This document shows, piece by piece, positions 9,032 through 18,474 of a stretch of DNA of 43,668 nucleotides. The DNA is taken from contig CADBBP010000003.1 in the NCBI GenBank assembly GCA_902792855.1, forward strand, positions 1 through 43,668, written 5' to 3'. A program made the translations under genes and the position numbers. The notes under the pieces are model-generated. The model did no database searches and had not been told where the DNA came from. It saw only the letters and a list, made by a program, of their open reading frames with translations. The stretch's first letter is position 1. Every line of letters starts with the position of its first letter. This DNA comes from an uncultured Prevotellaceae bacterium. Its GTDB lineage: Bacteria > Bacteroidota > Bacteroidia > Bacteroidales > Bacteroidaceae.

Positions 9032-9070
9032 AAAAAAAAATGGGGGGTGCGCCCTTGAGGCCCACCCCCT
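9032..9070 (-). terminator. Terminator of the GH67 gene
   Basis: On the minus strand a stem of GGGGGTG/CACCCCC (9043-9049 with 9063-9069), continued by GCC/GGC after one mismatch, is followed by a run of nine T residues (9032-9040). It begins about 40 bases after the GH67 stop codon and also separates this gene from umuDC. Confidence 0.9.
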
Positions 9071-9110
9071 AAAAATCTTATTTGTGAAGTCATTTCACAC
9101 GTAACAAACC

Positions 9111-11075
9111 CTATTTGGTGTATCCACATTCCGGGTTCTCATACATCGAAATTCTAATTTTGAAGTTCATCATCTCGTCAAGGTTGTGCACGGGATGCTC
9201 CATGTCCTGCGGTATGGGCCTGTTGGAGAACGTTTGGAAATAGAGCAGGCATGCATCACGCCACCATACGGCGTCGCGAGCCTGGATTCTCAATTTGCGC
9301 TGTACCTCTTCGAAGCGTTGTTTGTCCACGTATGGCTGCATGGCATCCCATGTGGCGAGGAAGCCCCGTGCCTGCTGCACACCCTTGTCATACCTGTGGC
9401 ACAACTCATCCCAGAAAGTCCTTCCCGTTTTCATCTTGTAATCCCATGCCACGTGGTGGAACCACAGCAGGTATTTGTCCGGGCAAGTGTTGATGTCGTT
9501 GTACAAAGCGCATAAATCCTTGGGATATTGCGACACAGCATCAGATCCGCTCTTTGTACGGTCGAAGCCCATTCCCTCAGCGTCGGCCTTGTGATAGTAA
9601 GCCGGTGTCCAGTCACGTCGTATTCCAGGAGCGTCATACCAAGGTTCCGGTCCGTAATGATGTCCCCCGGCAAAGATGTGATGAAGTCCCAACGGCATCA
9701 TGTAGTTGACGCACGCGTCACGGCTCTCTGCCATCACCTTCACCATAGGTTTCACCAACCTTGGTTCATTGTTGAATGTCTGTCTCATCCATTCATCCGC
9801 GATGTTCTCCGACGACAGTTCCGGGTTCCAAGCGAGTCGCCCGAAAGCATACCAGTTGGCTTGTGCAAAATGATGCCCACACCAGTTGACGTCATCGCCG
9901 ATATTGGCCACACCCGCCATGGCCTTCAGGCTTTGCGGCTTGACCAAATCGAAAAATTCCTTCCACATCGGTGCGAGGAATACGAGGTGGTTGGCAGCTC
10001 CCAGATATTCCTGTGTGATTTGGAACTCCACCATCACGGGAGTCTTCTGTACGGCGGTGAACAGCGGGCTGTATGGCTCACATGGCTGGAAGTCCACCGG
10101 TCCGTTTTTGATTTGCACGATGACATTGTCATGGAAGAGCCCGTCGAGCGGCATGAACTCCTCACAAGCCTGCTTCGCCCTGTCCTTGCTTTGGGGGTTA
10201 TATACGAATGCCCTCCACATGACAATTCCCTTATACGGCTTCAGGACATCACCCAACATATTGGCTCCCTCTGCATGTGTTCGTCCGAAATCGCATGGTC
10301 CGGGTTCCCCTTCCGAATTGGCCTTTACAAGGAAGCCTCCGAAGTCGGGAATCAACTTGTATATTTCAGCCACCTTCCCTTTCCACCATTCCACGACGTT
10401 CTTGTCAAGCGGGTCAGCCGTTTTCAGTCCACCCAACTTGATAGGTGAAGCGAAATTGACAGAAAGGTACACCCTTATGCCGTAAGGCCTCAACACCTCT
10501 GCGATTTGCTTTGCTTTCTGCAAGTTGTCAGTCCCCAACGCCTCCGGCTTGGCATTCACATTGTTGAGTACGGTTCCATTGATGCCAATGGAAGCATTCG
10601 CCCTTGCGTAAGTCTTCAGCCTCTGTTGGTCGAACTTCAGGAAGATGCTCTTCCCGGCGAACCCTCTCTCCACGGTGCCATTGGGGTTGTCCCAGTGATT
10701 GAGAATGCGCAGGTCGAAAGCAGGCTTCTCACTAACGTTGACGGGAGCATCCCCCTGCCCCATCTGCTGAAGTCTGAGCAAGTGGTATGCACCATACAGC
10801 ATACCAGCGTCATTGCTGGCAGCGATGGTGGTTTTTCCATCCTTCGTCGTGATGACATATCCATCCTTGGGAACACTTTTCTGCTTTTTCAACACCAGTG
10901 GATTGCCCATCCAGAACTGTTTGAGCTCTTCCATGGCCACACCTTTGACGCCGGTCACTTGAGCCTTGCCGCTCTCCTGGTAGCGGAGCCACAGGCTACT
11001 GCCATCCTCTGCTTGCACCAACGTGGATGCCGACAAGAGGAGTCCCATCATTAAAAGGAAAGGAATTCTTTTCAT
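9111..11075 (-). CDS. aguA: GH67 alpha-glucuronidase (xylan side-chain removal)
   Basis: Removes (4-O-methyl-)glucuronic acid from the end of xylo-oligosaccharides. The 654-residue protein has a signal peptide (to about residue 22, LVQAED), so it is exported, probably to the periplasm. An N-terminal domain (about 25-115) precedes the TIM-barrel. Hallmarks are LRILNHWDNPNGTVERGFAG, KANSEGEPGP, GPVDFQPCEP and FQITQEYLG. Glu255, Asp328 and Glu356 have the same spacing (73 and 28) as the acid Glu292 and bases Asp365/Glu393 known in Cellvibrio GlcA67A. The gene stands alone with its own -7 element and terminator, away from any xylanase in this window. Confidence 0.96.
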   Translation of the reverse strand: MKRIPFLLMMGLLLSASTLVQAEDGSSLWLRYQESGKAQVTGVKGVAMEELKQFWMGNPLVLKKQKSVPKDGYVITTKDGKTTIAASNDAGMLYGAYHLLRLQQMGQGDAPVNVSEKPAFDLRILNHWDNPNGTVERGFAGKSIFLKFDQQRLKTYARANASIGINGTVLNNVNAKPEALGTDNLQKAKQIAEVLRPYGIRVYLSVNFASPIKLGGLKTADPLDKNVVEWWKGKVAEIYKLIPDFGGFLVKANSEGEPGPCDFGRTHAEGANMLGDVLKPYKGIVMWRAFVYNPQSKDRAKQACEEFMPLDGLFHDNVIVQIKNGPVDFQPCEPYSPLFTAVQKTPVMVEFQITQEYLGAANHLVFLAPMWKEFFDLVKPQSLKAMAGVANIGDDVNWCGHHFAQANWYAFGRLAWNPELSSENIADEWMRQTFNNEPRLVKPMVKVMAESRDACVNYMMPLGLHHIFAGGHHYGPEPWYDAPGIRRDWTPAYYHKADAEGMGFDRTKSGSDAVSQYPKDLCALYNDINTCPDKYLLWFHHVAWDYKMKTGRTFWDELCHRYDKGVQQARGFLATWDAMQPYVDKQRFEEVQRKLRIQARDAVWWRDACLLYFQTFSNRPIPQDMEHPVHNLDEMMNFKIRISMYENPECGYTK

Positions 11076-11197
11076 CTTCTTTATTGATTTATGATTGTTT
11101 TGATTATTTTCAGCATATCAACACCCTAAGTACTAATCAAGGATGAAGCCTGCATGTTTCTTCATACTATTGTTATGCACATCATGCAAATCAGGAG

Positions 11198-11205
11198 CAA
11201 AGATA
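11198..11205 (-). promoter_or_regulatory. Putative -7 element of the GH67 gene
   Basis: TATCTTTG on the minus strand, about 120 bases before the start. The nearest TTTG upstream is 12 bases away instead of 19-21, as at the first SusC promoter. Lack of a proper -33 box fits a regulated promoter, which is an inference. Confidence 0.45.
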
Positions 11206-11366
11206 CACATTTCCTTTCAAACATGCTTTAGATAATGTTTCACAAAGTTACGATTCTGTTTCGCCACCCCCTTCCATCTGATTCCGACGAGGAAATCAAG
11301 CCTACGAGAGGCAGCTATCCTCAAGAGCAGCCATCAACCACAGCGTTTCCTTCATCCCCATCAGCC

Positions 11367-11397
11367 AAAACAGCCCGGGGTGCTCCCGGGCTGTTTT
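11367..11397 (-). terminator. Terminator of the seven-gene FAS1-SusCD operon
   Basis: Perfect 13-bp inverted repeat (AAAACAGCCCGGG at 11367-11379, CCCGGGCTGTTTT at 11385-11397) with a 5-base loop, 50 bases after the last stop codon. T residues on both strands make it usable in either direction. Confidence 0.9.
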
Positions 11398-11446
11398 CCT
11401 TGGCATTCCAAGAGATTTGCCAAACGTAACCAAACGTAGTTCGGTA

Positions 11447-13369
11447 TTACTTGAACGGCAGATACCAGTTTTTCTTGTCCTCGAGGTTGACGGCAGGATT
11501 TTTGTAAGCGAGTTTTCTTGCGAACCACCTGCTTCCGAAATTGGCATCATAGAGGCCGGCTTCGTTCTTATGCCTAGCAAGTCTCATCAAGTCGTAGTAT
11601 CTGTTGCCCTCGAAAGCCAGTTCCAATGCGTACTCGTCACAGAGCAAGTCCTCCACGGCGTTGATGGTGTCCTGCTTGGTCGTTCCCACGTTGACACCGA
11701 AAGTTTCCTGAATTTCCTTCATCTTGACGCCCACTATTCTTCCGAACTTGTAAGGTGACTTTCCTGTCTGGTAGCTGGATCCCCCCTGCCCTCCAGCACC
11801 GGCATAGTCACTTGCGGCCTTCCCGGCCCCATGGGTGTGAATGCCAAATGCAGTATTCTTTGGGAAAAGGAATAGATTTTCCTCTGAGAGCAAAGGATAT
11901 GTAGTCTGTAGTTTGCTTCGTGTCTCCTCTGACAAGTAATTGACATAATAGTCCCCGTTGTTGTTTCTCTCAATGAGGTTTTCACTCAGTCCATCTTTAA
12001 GGATGGCGAACGCAGCATCCGGCATTCCGAGCCTGTTGAAAGCCTCAGCAAGGTGTAGCAGCACGGTGCTTGTCCTATAGAGAACAATGTTGGCATACTT
12101 GTACTTGTCAATCCACTGGTGGGTGGAGTCGTCCACGAGTGTTTGGTGAATGATGCTTCTGAGCCTCATGTCACCACACTTGGCAGCGTTGATGCTGTCG
12201 AAGTCGTTGATGCCTCCTCTGGCATAGTAATAATACTCCGTGGAGTCCGACAAGTTGTTGAGCACGTCAGAGACTTGGATTTGTATTTCGTCGATGTAAG
12301 GATTGGTGTTTCCATTTGCACTAAGTTCCTCCGACGTAGCATAGTAATTGAATCCGAATGCGAGAGGAATGTTGGTGACGCACCCGTTTTGGCTATTGAC
12401 AGCCATGGGGATATAAGAAATGATGTCAGAGATGGAGTTTCTTGCGAAGATGTCGCTCCACTGAGGCGATGTTGTGACCCTTATGCTAATGAGGCTCGGG
12501 TCCGGGAGGTCGTCATCCCCCATGTCTCCAAATCTTCCAGAGCTGATGCTCTTGGATGCCATTGGAGCGAGGAAGGGACTGCTGGTAGCATCGGCCACCT
12601 GTGTGAGATATGTGACGTAAGTTTTGGCCGCTTGGTCGTAGTTGCCCGTTTCGAGGTACATGTCGCCCAAGACAACTGAAACAGGAATGAAACAGAGTTG
12701 AGGGAGGAACGTCTTCGCCGTGCTCTCCCAGTTGGGCGAGCCCACGGCATGTCCCGCAGTCAGTCCGTATGTCGGCACGTTGTACGCCTTGTATTTCTCC
12801 AGTTCCGGTGCGAGTTGGTCCACAATGCCCTGTAGGTCAAGTTCGGGGTATTTGTTGTCATCGATTTGTGTGATTTTCGTCAGCGGCTCGGTGAAGAAAG
12901 GCACCTTCTCATAGTTTCTTCCGAGTTGAAGATAAGCCCATGCCCTAATGGCAGCCACAGCCGCATATTCATTCATGACGACATTTGTGGAACCTGTGAA
13001 TAAATCGGTTTTCCTCTTCGCCAAGTAGTAATTGCAGTTGTTGATGACACGGTAATAGACGTATGCAGAGTCATATCGGTTGGTGATATTGGCTGAGAAG
13101 TTGGCCAGCTGCCTGAGGTTGTTGTCGGTATAGATGGTTGTTTTGACCAAGTCCCCCCTCATCTCCCCTTGGAAGACATACTGGTCGGCCAGTTGCTGCA
13201 TGGCCTGCAGTATTCCATATCCGTAGAAGACGGAGTCAGTCTTTTCGTTGATCTCCGGTTCGATGTTCTGTCTTGTGCTCTCAGTCTCCAGCATGTCGGA
13301 GCATGCAGCGCATGCCGCAATGATGCAGCCTGCTGCGAGCATTCGTTTGATATATTTCATCGTTTTCAT
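11447..13369 (-). CDS. SusD/RagB-family lipoprotein (second pair of the FAS1 operon)
   Basis: SusD-type surface ligand-binding lipoprotein, last gene of the FAS1-SusCD unit and partner of the SusC encoded 30 bases upstream. The 640-residue protein has a lipobox ending CAAC with Cys23. Helical TPR-like features include AIRAWAYLQLGRNYEKVPFFTEPL. The C-terminal SusD signature appears as LLCDEYALELAFEGNRYYDLMRLARHKN and the ending NWYLPFK. The middle (about residues 255-400) is long and diverged, with Asn/Ser-rich segments. Met-4 is an alternative start. The short distance to SusC and the terminator after the stop support co-transcription. The ligand cannot be inferred because no catabolic enzyme is in the operon. 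Confidence 0.93.
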   Translation of the reverse strand: MKTMKYIKRMLAAGCIIAACAACSDMLETESTRQNIEPEINEKTDSVFYGYGILQAMQQLADQYVFQGEMRGDLVKTTIYTDNNLRQLANFSANITNRYDSAYVYYRVINNCNYYLAKRKTDLFTGSTNVVMNEYAAVAAIRAWAYLQLGRNYEKVPFFTEPLTKITQIDDNKYPELDLQGIVDQLAPELEKYKAYNVPTYGLTAGHAVGSPNWESTAKTFLPQLCFIPVSVVLGDMYLETGNYDQAAKTYVTYLTQVADATSSPFLAPMASKSISSGRFGDMGDDDLPDPSLISIRVTTSPQWSDIFARNSISDIISYIPMAVNSQNGCVTNIPLAFGFNYYATSEELSANGNTNPYIDEIQIQVSDVLNNLSDSTEYYYYARGGINDFDSINAAKCGDMRLRSIIHQTLVDDSTHQWIDKYKYANIVLYRTSTVLLHLAEAFNRLGMPDAAFAILKDGLSENLIERNNNGDYYVNYLSEETRSKLQTTYPLLSEENLFLFPKNTAFGIHTHGAGKAASDYAGAGGQGGSSYQTGKSPYKFGRIVGVKMKEIQETFGVNVGTTKQDTINAVEDLLCDEYALELAFEGNRYYDLMRLARHKNEAGLYDANFGSRWFARKLAYKNPAVNLEDKKNWYLPFK

Positions 13370-13399
13370 ATTTTTAGCCGAAAATAAAAATATCTCTTC

Positions 13400-16300
13400 T
13401 TATAGGTTGATTTTCACCCCCATCAAGAACGCCCTGCTGTGAGCGAGGTTTCCACAGTCAATGCCTTGGTAAAGCACCCCTGCTCCATTTGAAAATTCGG
13501 GGTCGCTTCCGAGGTATTTGGTCAAAGTGAGCAGATTTTGTGCCTCCGCCCATACAGAGAGTCCTTGTAGCCAAGTCCATGAGCCTGGTATGGGTAACTT
13601 ATAACCAAGATATAGAGACTTGAGCCTGAGATACGACCCATCCTCAATCCACCTGTCGCTGAACCTGTTGTTTCCCAATGGGTCTCCAAAGGTGGCCTTT
13701 GGTATGTCGGTGACTTGCCCTTCATATCTCCACCTTCCCATCTCCGCCACTTGCTGGTTGTAGAAGTTGGAGCCAGCATTGAGCACCATTCTTTGGTAGT
13801 TGAAGACATCGTTGCCCAAGCTGTAGTTGAAGGCGAGACTCAATGTCAGGTCTTTCCAAGTAACAGTTCCGAAGATGTTTCCATAGAAGTCGGGGTTGGG
13901 GTCACCAATTACTTTCTTGTCAGCATCATTGATTATCCCATCGTTGTTTATGTCTATGAAATGCACATCGCCAGCCCTGAACTCATGCTTTTGTCCTGCC
14001 TGGTCTTCCAAATAAAGGTATGTGCCCTTTCCTGCGGCCCTCGCCTCAGCATCGCTTGCAAAGACGCCATCGGCCTTGTATCCATAGAACACACCTACAG
14101 GTTTGCCCACAGCGGTGAGGATGTTGTTGACGCCGTAGATGGATGACGTGTAGGCCCCATCAGGCAGTTTGGTCACCTCATTGGTGTAGTGCCCTGCAGA
14201 GACACCGATTTCCACATTCCAGTCTTTCGAGACGATGGGTTTGACGGTGAGCGTTCCTTCAAAGCCCTTGTTTTCCAGTTCACCCTCGTTGCTCCAGTAC
14301 CTGTTGATTCCAGCTATAGGGTTGGAGAAAGTCTTCAAGGTGAGCAGGTTGTCAGTCTTGTTAATGAAATAGTCGAACTTCACACCGATTCTATTGTCAA
14401 GCAAGAAAGCCTGCAATCCGAGGTTGATTTTCTTTGTACTCTCCCACTGTATCTTGTCGTTGCCAACATTTGTGAGTTGTGTACCAATTGCGTCATAATT
14501 GTACCTCACCGTGGTATAGCCCGTCCTTGCAGCGTAGTTGCTGATGCCGTCGTTACCGCTGATGTCGAATCCGAGGTTGAGTTTCAAGTAGTTGACCCCA
14601 GCGTTCTTTGGGAACCATTTCTCATTGGTGAGCACCCATCCGAGTTGCAAGCTTGGGAACATTGCCCACTTCGTTCCAAAGAGACTAAGTCCGTCGGCAT
14701 TCTCTCCAAAGCGGCTGTTAGCTTCACCCAGTATGGAAAGCGTTGCGAAATACCTGTTCATGAAATTGTAGTCCACATTGGCGTATGCCTGTATCTGCCT
14801 CCACTCGTCGTTGGCACCCGTGATGGTGCGGTAACCAGACCATCCAAGCGATGGGTTTTTGTCGCTTGTCGCCCCGTTCGCCTCCACGGCAATGTCGTTG
14901 GAGTCAAAAGAGAAGTTATTGTATTTCACTCCGCCGAAAGCAGCGAGGCCATGCTTGCCATATTGGTGCGACCAGTCGAGTTGGAGTTTGCCCACGATGT
15001 TGTTCTCCTTGGCAAACATGGACTGCGCCTTGGCATAGACCCTTCCAGTTCCAGCGATGTTGAACGATGGCACATCTCCGTAAGGTCTGAAATAGCGTTG
15101 TGCATTTCTGTTGAGCGTGTAGCTGAACATGGCAGTGAGGTCAAGCCCCTTGACGATGTTGTACACAGGCTCCACCCTGACATTGAAGAAGGTATTCTCC
15201 GCCTTGTTCTTGTTGTCCCCCTCTGCATTCTTGATGATGGATACAGGGTTGGCAAGGTCGTAGGCGTGGTTCCTCTCAAGTTGATAGAAGAGGTCGTCGG
15301 CCCCGGAGAGGAGCGATGAGAATCCTCCCTTTCCGTTGTTGATGTGCTCGTTGTACTGGTAAGGAGCCACGAGCGGCGACTTGATCATGGCCAATGCAGT
15401 GGGCGAGACAACAGTTCCCTTGGAGAAGTCCTCCGGCATTCCATTGTCGAAGAGGAAATTGTTAGTCCTTGCAATGGAGATGTCGAATTTTGTTTTCAGG
15501 TTCCACAAGATGCTGATGTCGGTATTGAACCTGACGTTCATTCTGTTGAAAGAGTTTTTCTTTGCAGCATAGTCAGCATCAACATATCCGAGCGAAAGAT
15601 TGTACATGCCAATGTCATCACCACCCTGCACGTTGATGCTGTAGTTCTGGGTAAGAGCCTGGTCATAGACATAATCACTCCAATCGGTATCGTTGTGATA
15701 CATGTGGTAGTAATAACCATTGGGGTCGTCATTCAGGAATCTGAAATCAATGTCCTTTTCCATGATTCCATCGATGGTTCCCATCAATTCAGTGGCGTAA
15801 GTACGATACTGCTGTGCGTTCATGAGTTTCGGCAACTTCGGCACGAGCGTCAGTCCCGCAGAGATGTTGGCATCGATTCTGGTCGCCATCGAATGTCCTC
15901 TCTTCGTCTCGATGAGGATGACCCCGTTACCTCCCCTTGCCCCATAGAGTGCAGTAGCGTTTTTCAGCACAGTGACTTTCTCGATGTCATCGGGTGCGAT
16001 GTTGGCAAGAATGTTGTTGAACTGCCCGTCGTGGAGAGAATAGCGGTCCCTCTGCATGTCGAGTTCCACTCCGTCCACCACGACAAGCGGTTGGGCGTCG
16101 CTTGTGATGCTATTGAGTCCCCTGACAAACATTGCGGCTCCTCCATCGGCAGCAGCCGAGCGCATGATGAGGCGTATGTCACCTCCGAGTTTGCTTGTCA
16201 TCTCGTTATCGACGGTGATGCCAAAGCGGTCGATGCTTGCCTCAGTCTTTGCGGTGTATTCAGTGCCAGTCCCATACATGGGTTGGAACTTGTCCTTCAT

Positions 16301-16708
16301 CATCTTTACGCTAACGTTCTGCGTGTCATCACCCGGGATGATGGCCACTTGTTGCGGCATATACCCAGGAGCGTGAACATACAGTGCCGTGGCAAAGTCG
16401 GGCACCTTGATGCTGAAATTCCCTTGGTCATCGGTCATGGCCGTGTATCTGACATGGCCGAGGGCTTGCAGCTGCACACCAGCCATGTTTTGGTTGGAGC
16501 CCATTTCAGTGACCTTTCCTTTGACTACGATGGTGTTGTATTTCTCCACCACGGGTTTTCTTTGCGGCTGCTTGATGGTGGTTTGCACCTCCTCGGTCTC
16601 TTCCTCGTCCTGTGCGAAAGCCGGTGCTGTGCAAAGTGTTGCCGCGAGTGCGCAGAAAAAGAGTCTTCTCCCCATGTTCTGCAAGATATTCAATCGTATG
16701 GTCTTCAT
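13400..16708 (-). CDS. SusC-family receptor lacking a recognisable TonB box (second pair of the FAS1 operon)
   Basis: Outer-membrane importer of the SusC type, 1102 residues from the ATG at 16708. That ATG is 8 bases after GGAG. The ATG at 16714 overlaps the upstream stop but is too near the GGAG. A signal peptide ends near PAFAQ, followed by an acidic Glu-rich stretch (DEEETEEVQ). A carboxypeptidase-like beta domain then covers about residues 60-135. The usual (L)xEVVVxG box between this domain and the plug is not seen; MYGTGTEYTAKTEASIDRF occupies that place. Plug motifs are present: AAMFVRGLNS, PLVVVDGVEL, VTVLKNATALYGARGGNGVI. The barrel ends in FLMGVKINL. It is followed by its SusD. It may use a different energy coupling, or a degenerate box that I cannot recognise. 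Confidence 0.92.
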   Translation of the reverse strand: MKTIRLNILQNMGRRLFFCALAATLCTAPAFAQDEEETEEVQTTIKQPQRKPVVEKYNTIVVKGKVTEMGSNQNMAGVQLQALGHVRYTAMTDDQGNFSIKVPDFATALYVHAPGYMPQQVAIIPGDDTQNVSVKMMKDKFQPMYGTGTEYTAKTEASIDRFGITVDNEMTSKLGGDIRLIMRSAAADGGAAMFVRGLNSITSDAQPLVVVDGVELDMQRDRYSLHDGQFNNILANIAPDDIEKVTVLKNATALYGARGGNGVILIETKRGHSMATRIDANISAGLTLVPKLPKLMNAQQYRTYATELMGTIDGIMEKDIDFRFLNDDPNGYYYHMYHNDTDWSDYVYDQALTQNYSINVQGGDDIGMYNLSLGYVDADYAAKKNSFNRMNVRFNTDISILWNLKTKFDISIARTNNFLFDNGMPEDFSKGTVVSPTALAMIKSPLVAPYQYNEHINNGKGGFSSLLSGADDLFYQLERNHAYDLANPVSIIKNAEGDNKNKAENTFFNVRVEPVYNIVKGLDLTAMFSYTLNRNAQRYFRPYGDVPSFNIAGTGRVYAKAQSMFAKENNIVGKLQLDWSHQYGKHGLAAFGGVKYNNFSFDSNDIAVEANGATSDKNPSLGWSGYRTITGANDEWRQIQAYANVDYNFMNRYFATLSILGEANSRFGENADGLSLFGTKWAMFPSLQLGWVLTNEKWFPKNAGVNYLKLNLGFDISGNDGISNYAARTGYTTVRYNYDAIGTQLTNVGNDKIQWESTKKINLGLQAFLLDNRIGVKFDYFINKTDNLLTLKTFSNPIAGINRYWSNEGELENKGFEGTLTVKPIVSKDWNVEIGVSAGHYTNEVTKLPDGAYTSSIYGVNNILTAVGKPVGVFYGYKADGVFASDAEARAAGKGTYLYLEDQAGQKHEFRAGDVHFIDINNDGIINDADKKVIGDPNPDFYGNIFGTVTWKDLTLSLAFNYSLGNDVFNYQRMVLNAGSNFYNQQVAEMGRWRYEGQVTDIPKATFGDPLGNNRFSDRWIEDGSYLRLKSLYLGYKLPIPGSWTWLQGLSVWAEAQNLLTLTKYLGSDPEFSNGAGVLYQGIDCGNLAHSRAFLMGVKINL

Positions 16709-16720
16709 GCTCATTTCTCC
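16709..16720 (-). promoter_or_regulatory. Shine-Dalgarno and stop/start junction deciding the SusC start
   Basis: On the minus strand AAAGGAG is followed by the TGA stop of FAS1-C (16711-16713), with an ATG overlapping it (16714) and a second ATG at 16708. GGAG lies 2-3 bases from the first ATG and 8 bases from the second. The second is favoured. The arrangement suggests translational coupling. Confidence 0.6.
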
Positions 16721-18441
16721 TTTGCTTCAAATTCATCCATCTCAACCGGCCTCATGATGATAGATGCCACTCGCATGTCGCGTGTGTATGTAGCCATGTG
16801 GGTCTTGTTGAAAACACTGATGGGGTTGCTGATATGAATGTTTGGCCTGTAGTCATCACCCAGTCCGTTGTATGCCACCGGGAACTGGAACCTTCCGATG
16901 AAGACGGTGTCCGTCTTGTAAGGGTCGTTGGTGAACGCCGTCGTCATGTTGACAGCCGTAGGCACCCTTGGCAACGTTCCTCCTGTGAGCAGGCTGTCGG
17001 CATAAGCCTTGCTGAAGTTGTAGGTAGCCAGGTTTCCGTTAGCCGCACAGTAGCTGAGTTGGAAATTCAGAATGTTTGGCAGCGTATCATTGGAAATGAT
17101 TGCCGACGGCAAGAACACACAATAGAAATTGTATGTAGTGGAATTGACGTTGGGCAGTTCAATGAAGACATCTGGTTTTGAGTACTCGCTATTGGGATAA
17201 ATCCAAGTATATCTGAAATTCTTGACCTCCGGCCCGAAAACGATGCCCTCCGGGTCGTCCACAGGGATGCTTTGAGTGGAGCAATTGAACTTGTTGACAA
17301 TGTACCTTGACGGGCTGATTTCTATTTCGGGTGCGTAGGTCTCCCATGGATGGCTTGCAATGCTGTCCACGATGTGCGCGAAGCCATTGCTCATTTCCAC
17401 CTTTTTAACAGTCTGTGCGAGCAGTTCGTTGGGGTTGGAAAGTTTCGTCCTTGTCGTTGACCTTAAGGTGTCGGAGAAAACCCCTTTTCCGATGACCCAC
17501 TGGTTGTAAGCATCGTTGTTGCTGAAAATGAGGTTTCTCACAATCTGCCTTCTGGTGAGCGAGTCAGCCAAATATTCGGCATCCACCGTCACTGTTTTGG
17601 AGTTGGTGGCACTTGCACTTGCAAACTGCGCTACATCCTGCACCTTGGTGGTTGCGATGAAGTTGTAGTTCTGCCTGATTTTGTTGTACATGGCCTCGTA
17701 TGCCCTGTTGGTAGGCATGAGGAATGTATAAGTGCTGTCCTCATTGGCAAGGCTTGCATTAAGGTTTCTCGTGAGGGAGTTGGACGTGATCATGACAGAG
17801 TCGATGTATGTCTGCACACCACCCACCACGGAACCTTTCACACTGTTTTGCAAGTCAAGCGTGGTGACCTCATAGCTTTTGAAATATTTTCTCAGCGAGT
17901 CAATGTCCTCTCCCATTGAAAGGTATTCATAGAGATTGGGGTAGAACTGCGCCGCCCCGTTCAGAAGGTGCATGACGCCATTATAACTTGGAATGTTGGG
18001 CGTAGCGATGGGCACTCCGTCGAAAGAGTAGTTGCCGTTTCCGATGAAGGGGAACGACTTCTCGTTGAGGGTGTGTATCCTCTCGTCGATTTCGCCAGAT
18101 GCTATATGCGTGTACTCAGCGACATGGCTTTTGACAAACTGTGCGAGAAGCGTAGAGTCATTGAGTTGCTGGTATGCCGCCATATCGAAAGTACCGTTTA
18201 GCGGCGCCCATACGGTGTAAGAGCGTGTCTTGTCAAGCTCCATCTCAAACTTCGTCCTCTTCAGAAGCGAGGCGAAATCGGAGAGTTGCGGGTTTTGCGA
18301 GATGTTCTGCCACAGAGTTATGTTTCCCGACGGCGTGGTGTCGTTGGGTGTCTCGTTGTAGTCGTCGAAATCAGAGCATGCCGTGACGGCAAAAGCCATG
18401 GCCGCCATTGTGACGCATGCTATATAATGGTATCTTCTCAT
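16711..18441 (-). CDS. FAS1-C: fasciclin-domain surface lipoprotein with a C-terminal beta domain
   Basis: The 576-residue lipoprotein has signal AVTAC with Cys22. Two fasciclin (FAS1) modules are supported by the conserved first motif: YTVWAPLNGTF (about residue 74-84) and TYTFLMPTNRAYEAM (about 237-251), with NGVMHLLNG and NGFAHIVDS as second motifs. The remaining 200 residues (about 375-576) look beta-rich and end in RVASIIMRPVEMDEFE. FAS1 domains are known from cell-adhesion proteins; in bacteria their ligands are mostly unknown. The gene sits between FAS1-B (33-base gap) and a SusC gene (2-base gap), so it is likely part of, or accessory to, that surface complex. The function beyond surface binding is not established. 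Confidence 0.85.
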   Translation of the reverse strand: MRRYHYIACVTMAAMAFAVTACSDFDDYNETPNDTTPSGNITLWQNISQNPQLSDFASLLKRTKFEMELDKTRSYTVWAPLNGTFDMAAYQQLNDSTLLAQFVKSHVAEYTHIASGEIDERIHTLNEKSFPFIGNGNYSFDGVPIATPNIPSYNGVMHLLNGAAQFYPNLYEYLSMGEDIDSLRKYFKSYEVTTLDLQNSVKGSVVGGVQTYIDSVMITSNSLTRNLNASLANEDSTYTFLMPTNRAYEAMYNKIRQNYNFIATTKVQDVAQFASASATNSKTVTVDAEYLADSLTRRQIVRNLIFSNNDAYNQWVIGKGVFSDTLRSTTRTKLSNPNELLAQTVKKVEMSNGFAHIVDSIASHPWETYAPEIEISPSRYIVNKFNCSTQSIPVDDPEGIVFGPEVKNFRYTWIYPNSEYSKPDVFIELPNVNSTTYNFYCVFLPSAIISNDTLPNILNFQLSYCAANGNLATYNFSKAYADSLLTGGTLPRVPTAVNMTTAFTNDPYKTDTVFIGRFQFPVAYNGLGDDYRPNIHISNPISVFNKTHMATYTRDMRVASIIMRPVEMDEFEAKEK

Positions 18442-18474
18442 AAGTCTTTTCTTTCTAAAAGTTCATGAAATGTT

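Larger units (their letters stand above)
11076..11446. other. Intergenic region: GH67 promoter and FAS1-SusCD terminator
   Basis: No gene is seen. The region holds the GH67 leader (about 115 bases), its -7 element at 11198-11205, and the hairpin at 11367-11397 that ends the long operon. A frame of 64 codons at 11235-11429 runs through the terminator and looks spurious. Confidence 0.6.

Noticed and set aside
8940-9065. 42-codon upstream extension of umuD
   Set aside because: Covers the putative promoter and operator and has no similarity to UmuD; the ATG at 8939 gives a normal-sized protein.
11235-11429. 64-codon plus-strand frame near the GH67 promoter
   Set aside because: Runs through the terminator hairpin at 11367-11397 and has low-complexity Ser/Pro content; looks like chance.
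14189-15319. Long plus-strand frame (376 codons) opposite the second SusC
   Set aside because: Antisense shadow of a strong coding gene; no recognisable domain. The same applies to other long antisense frames such as 15344-16837 and 26100-27071.
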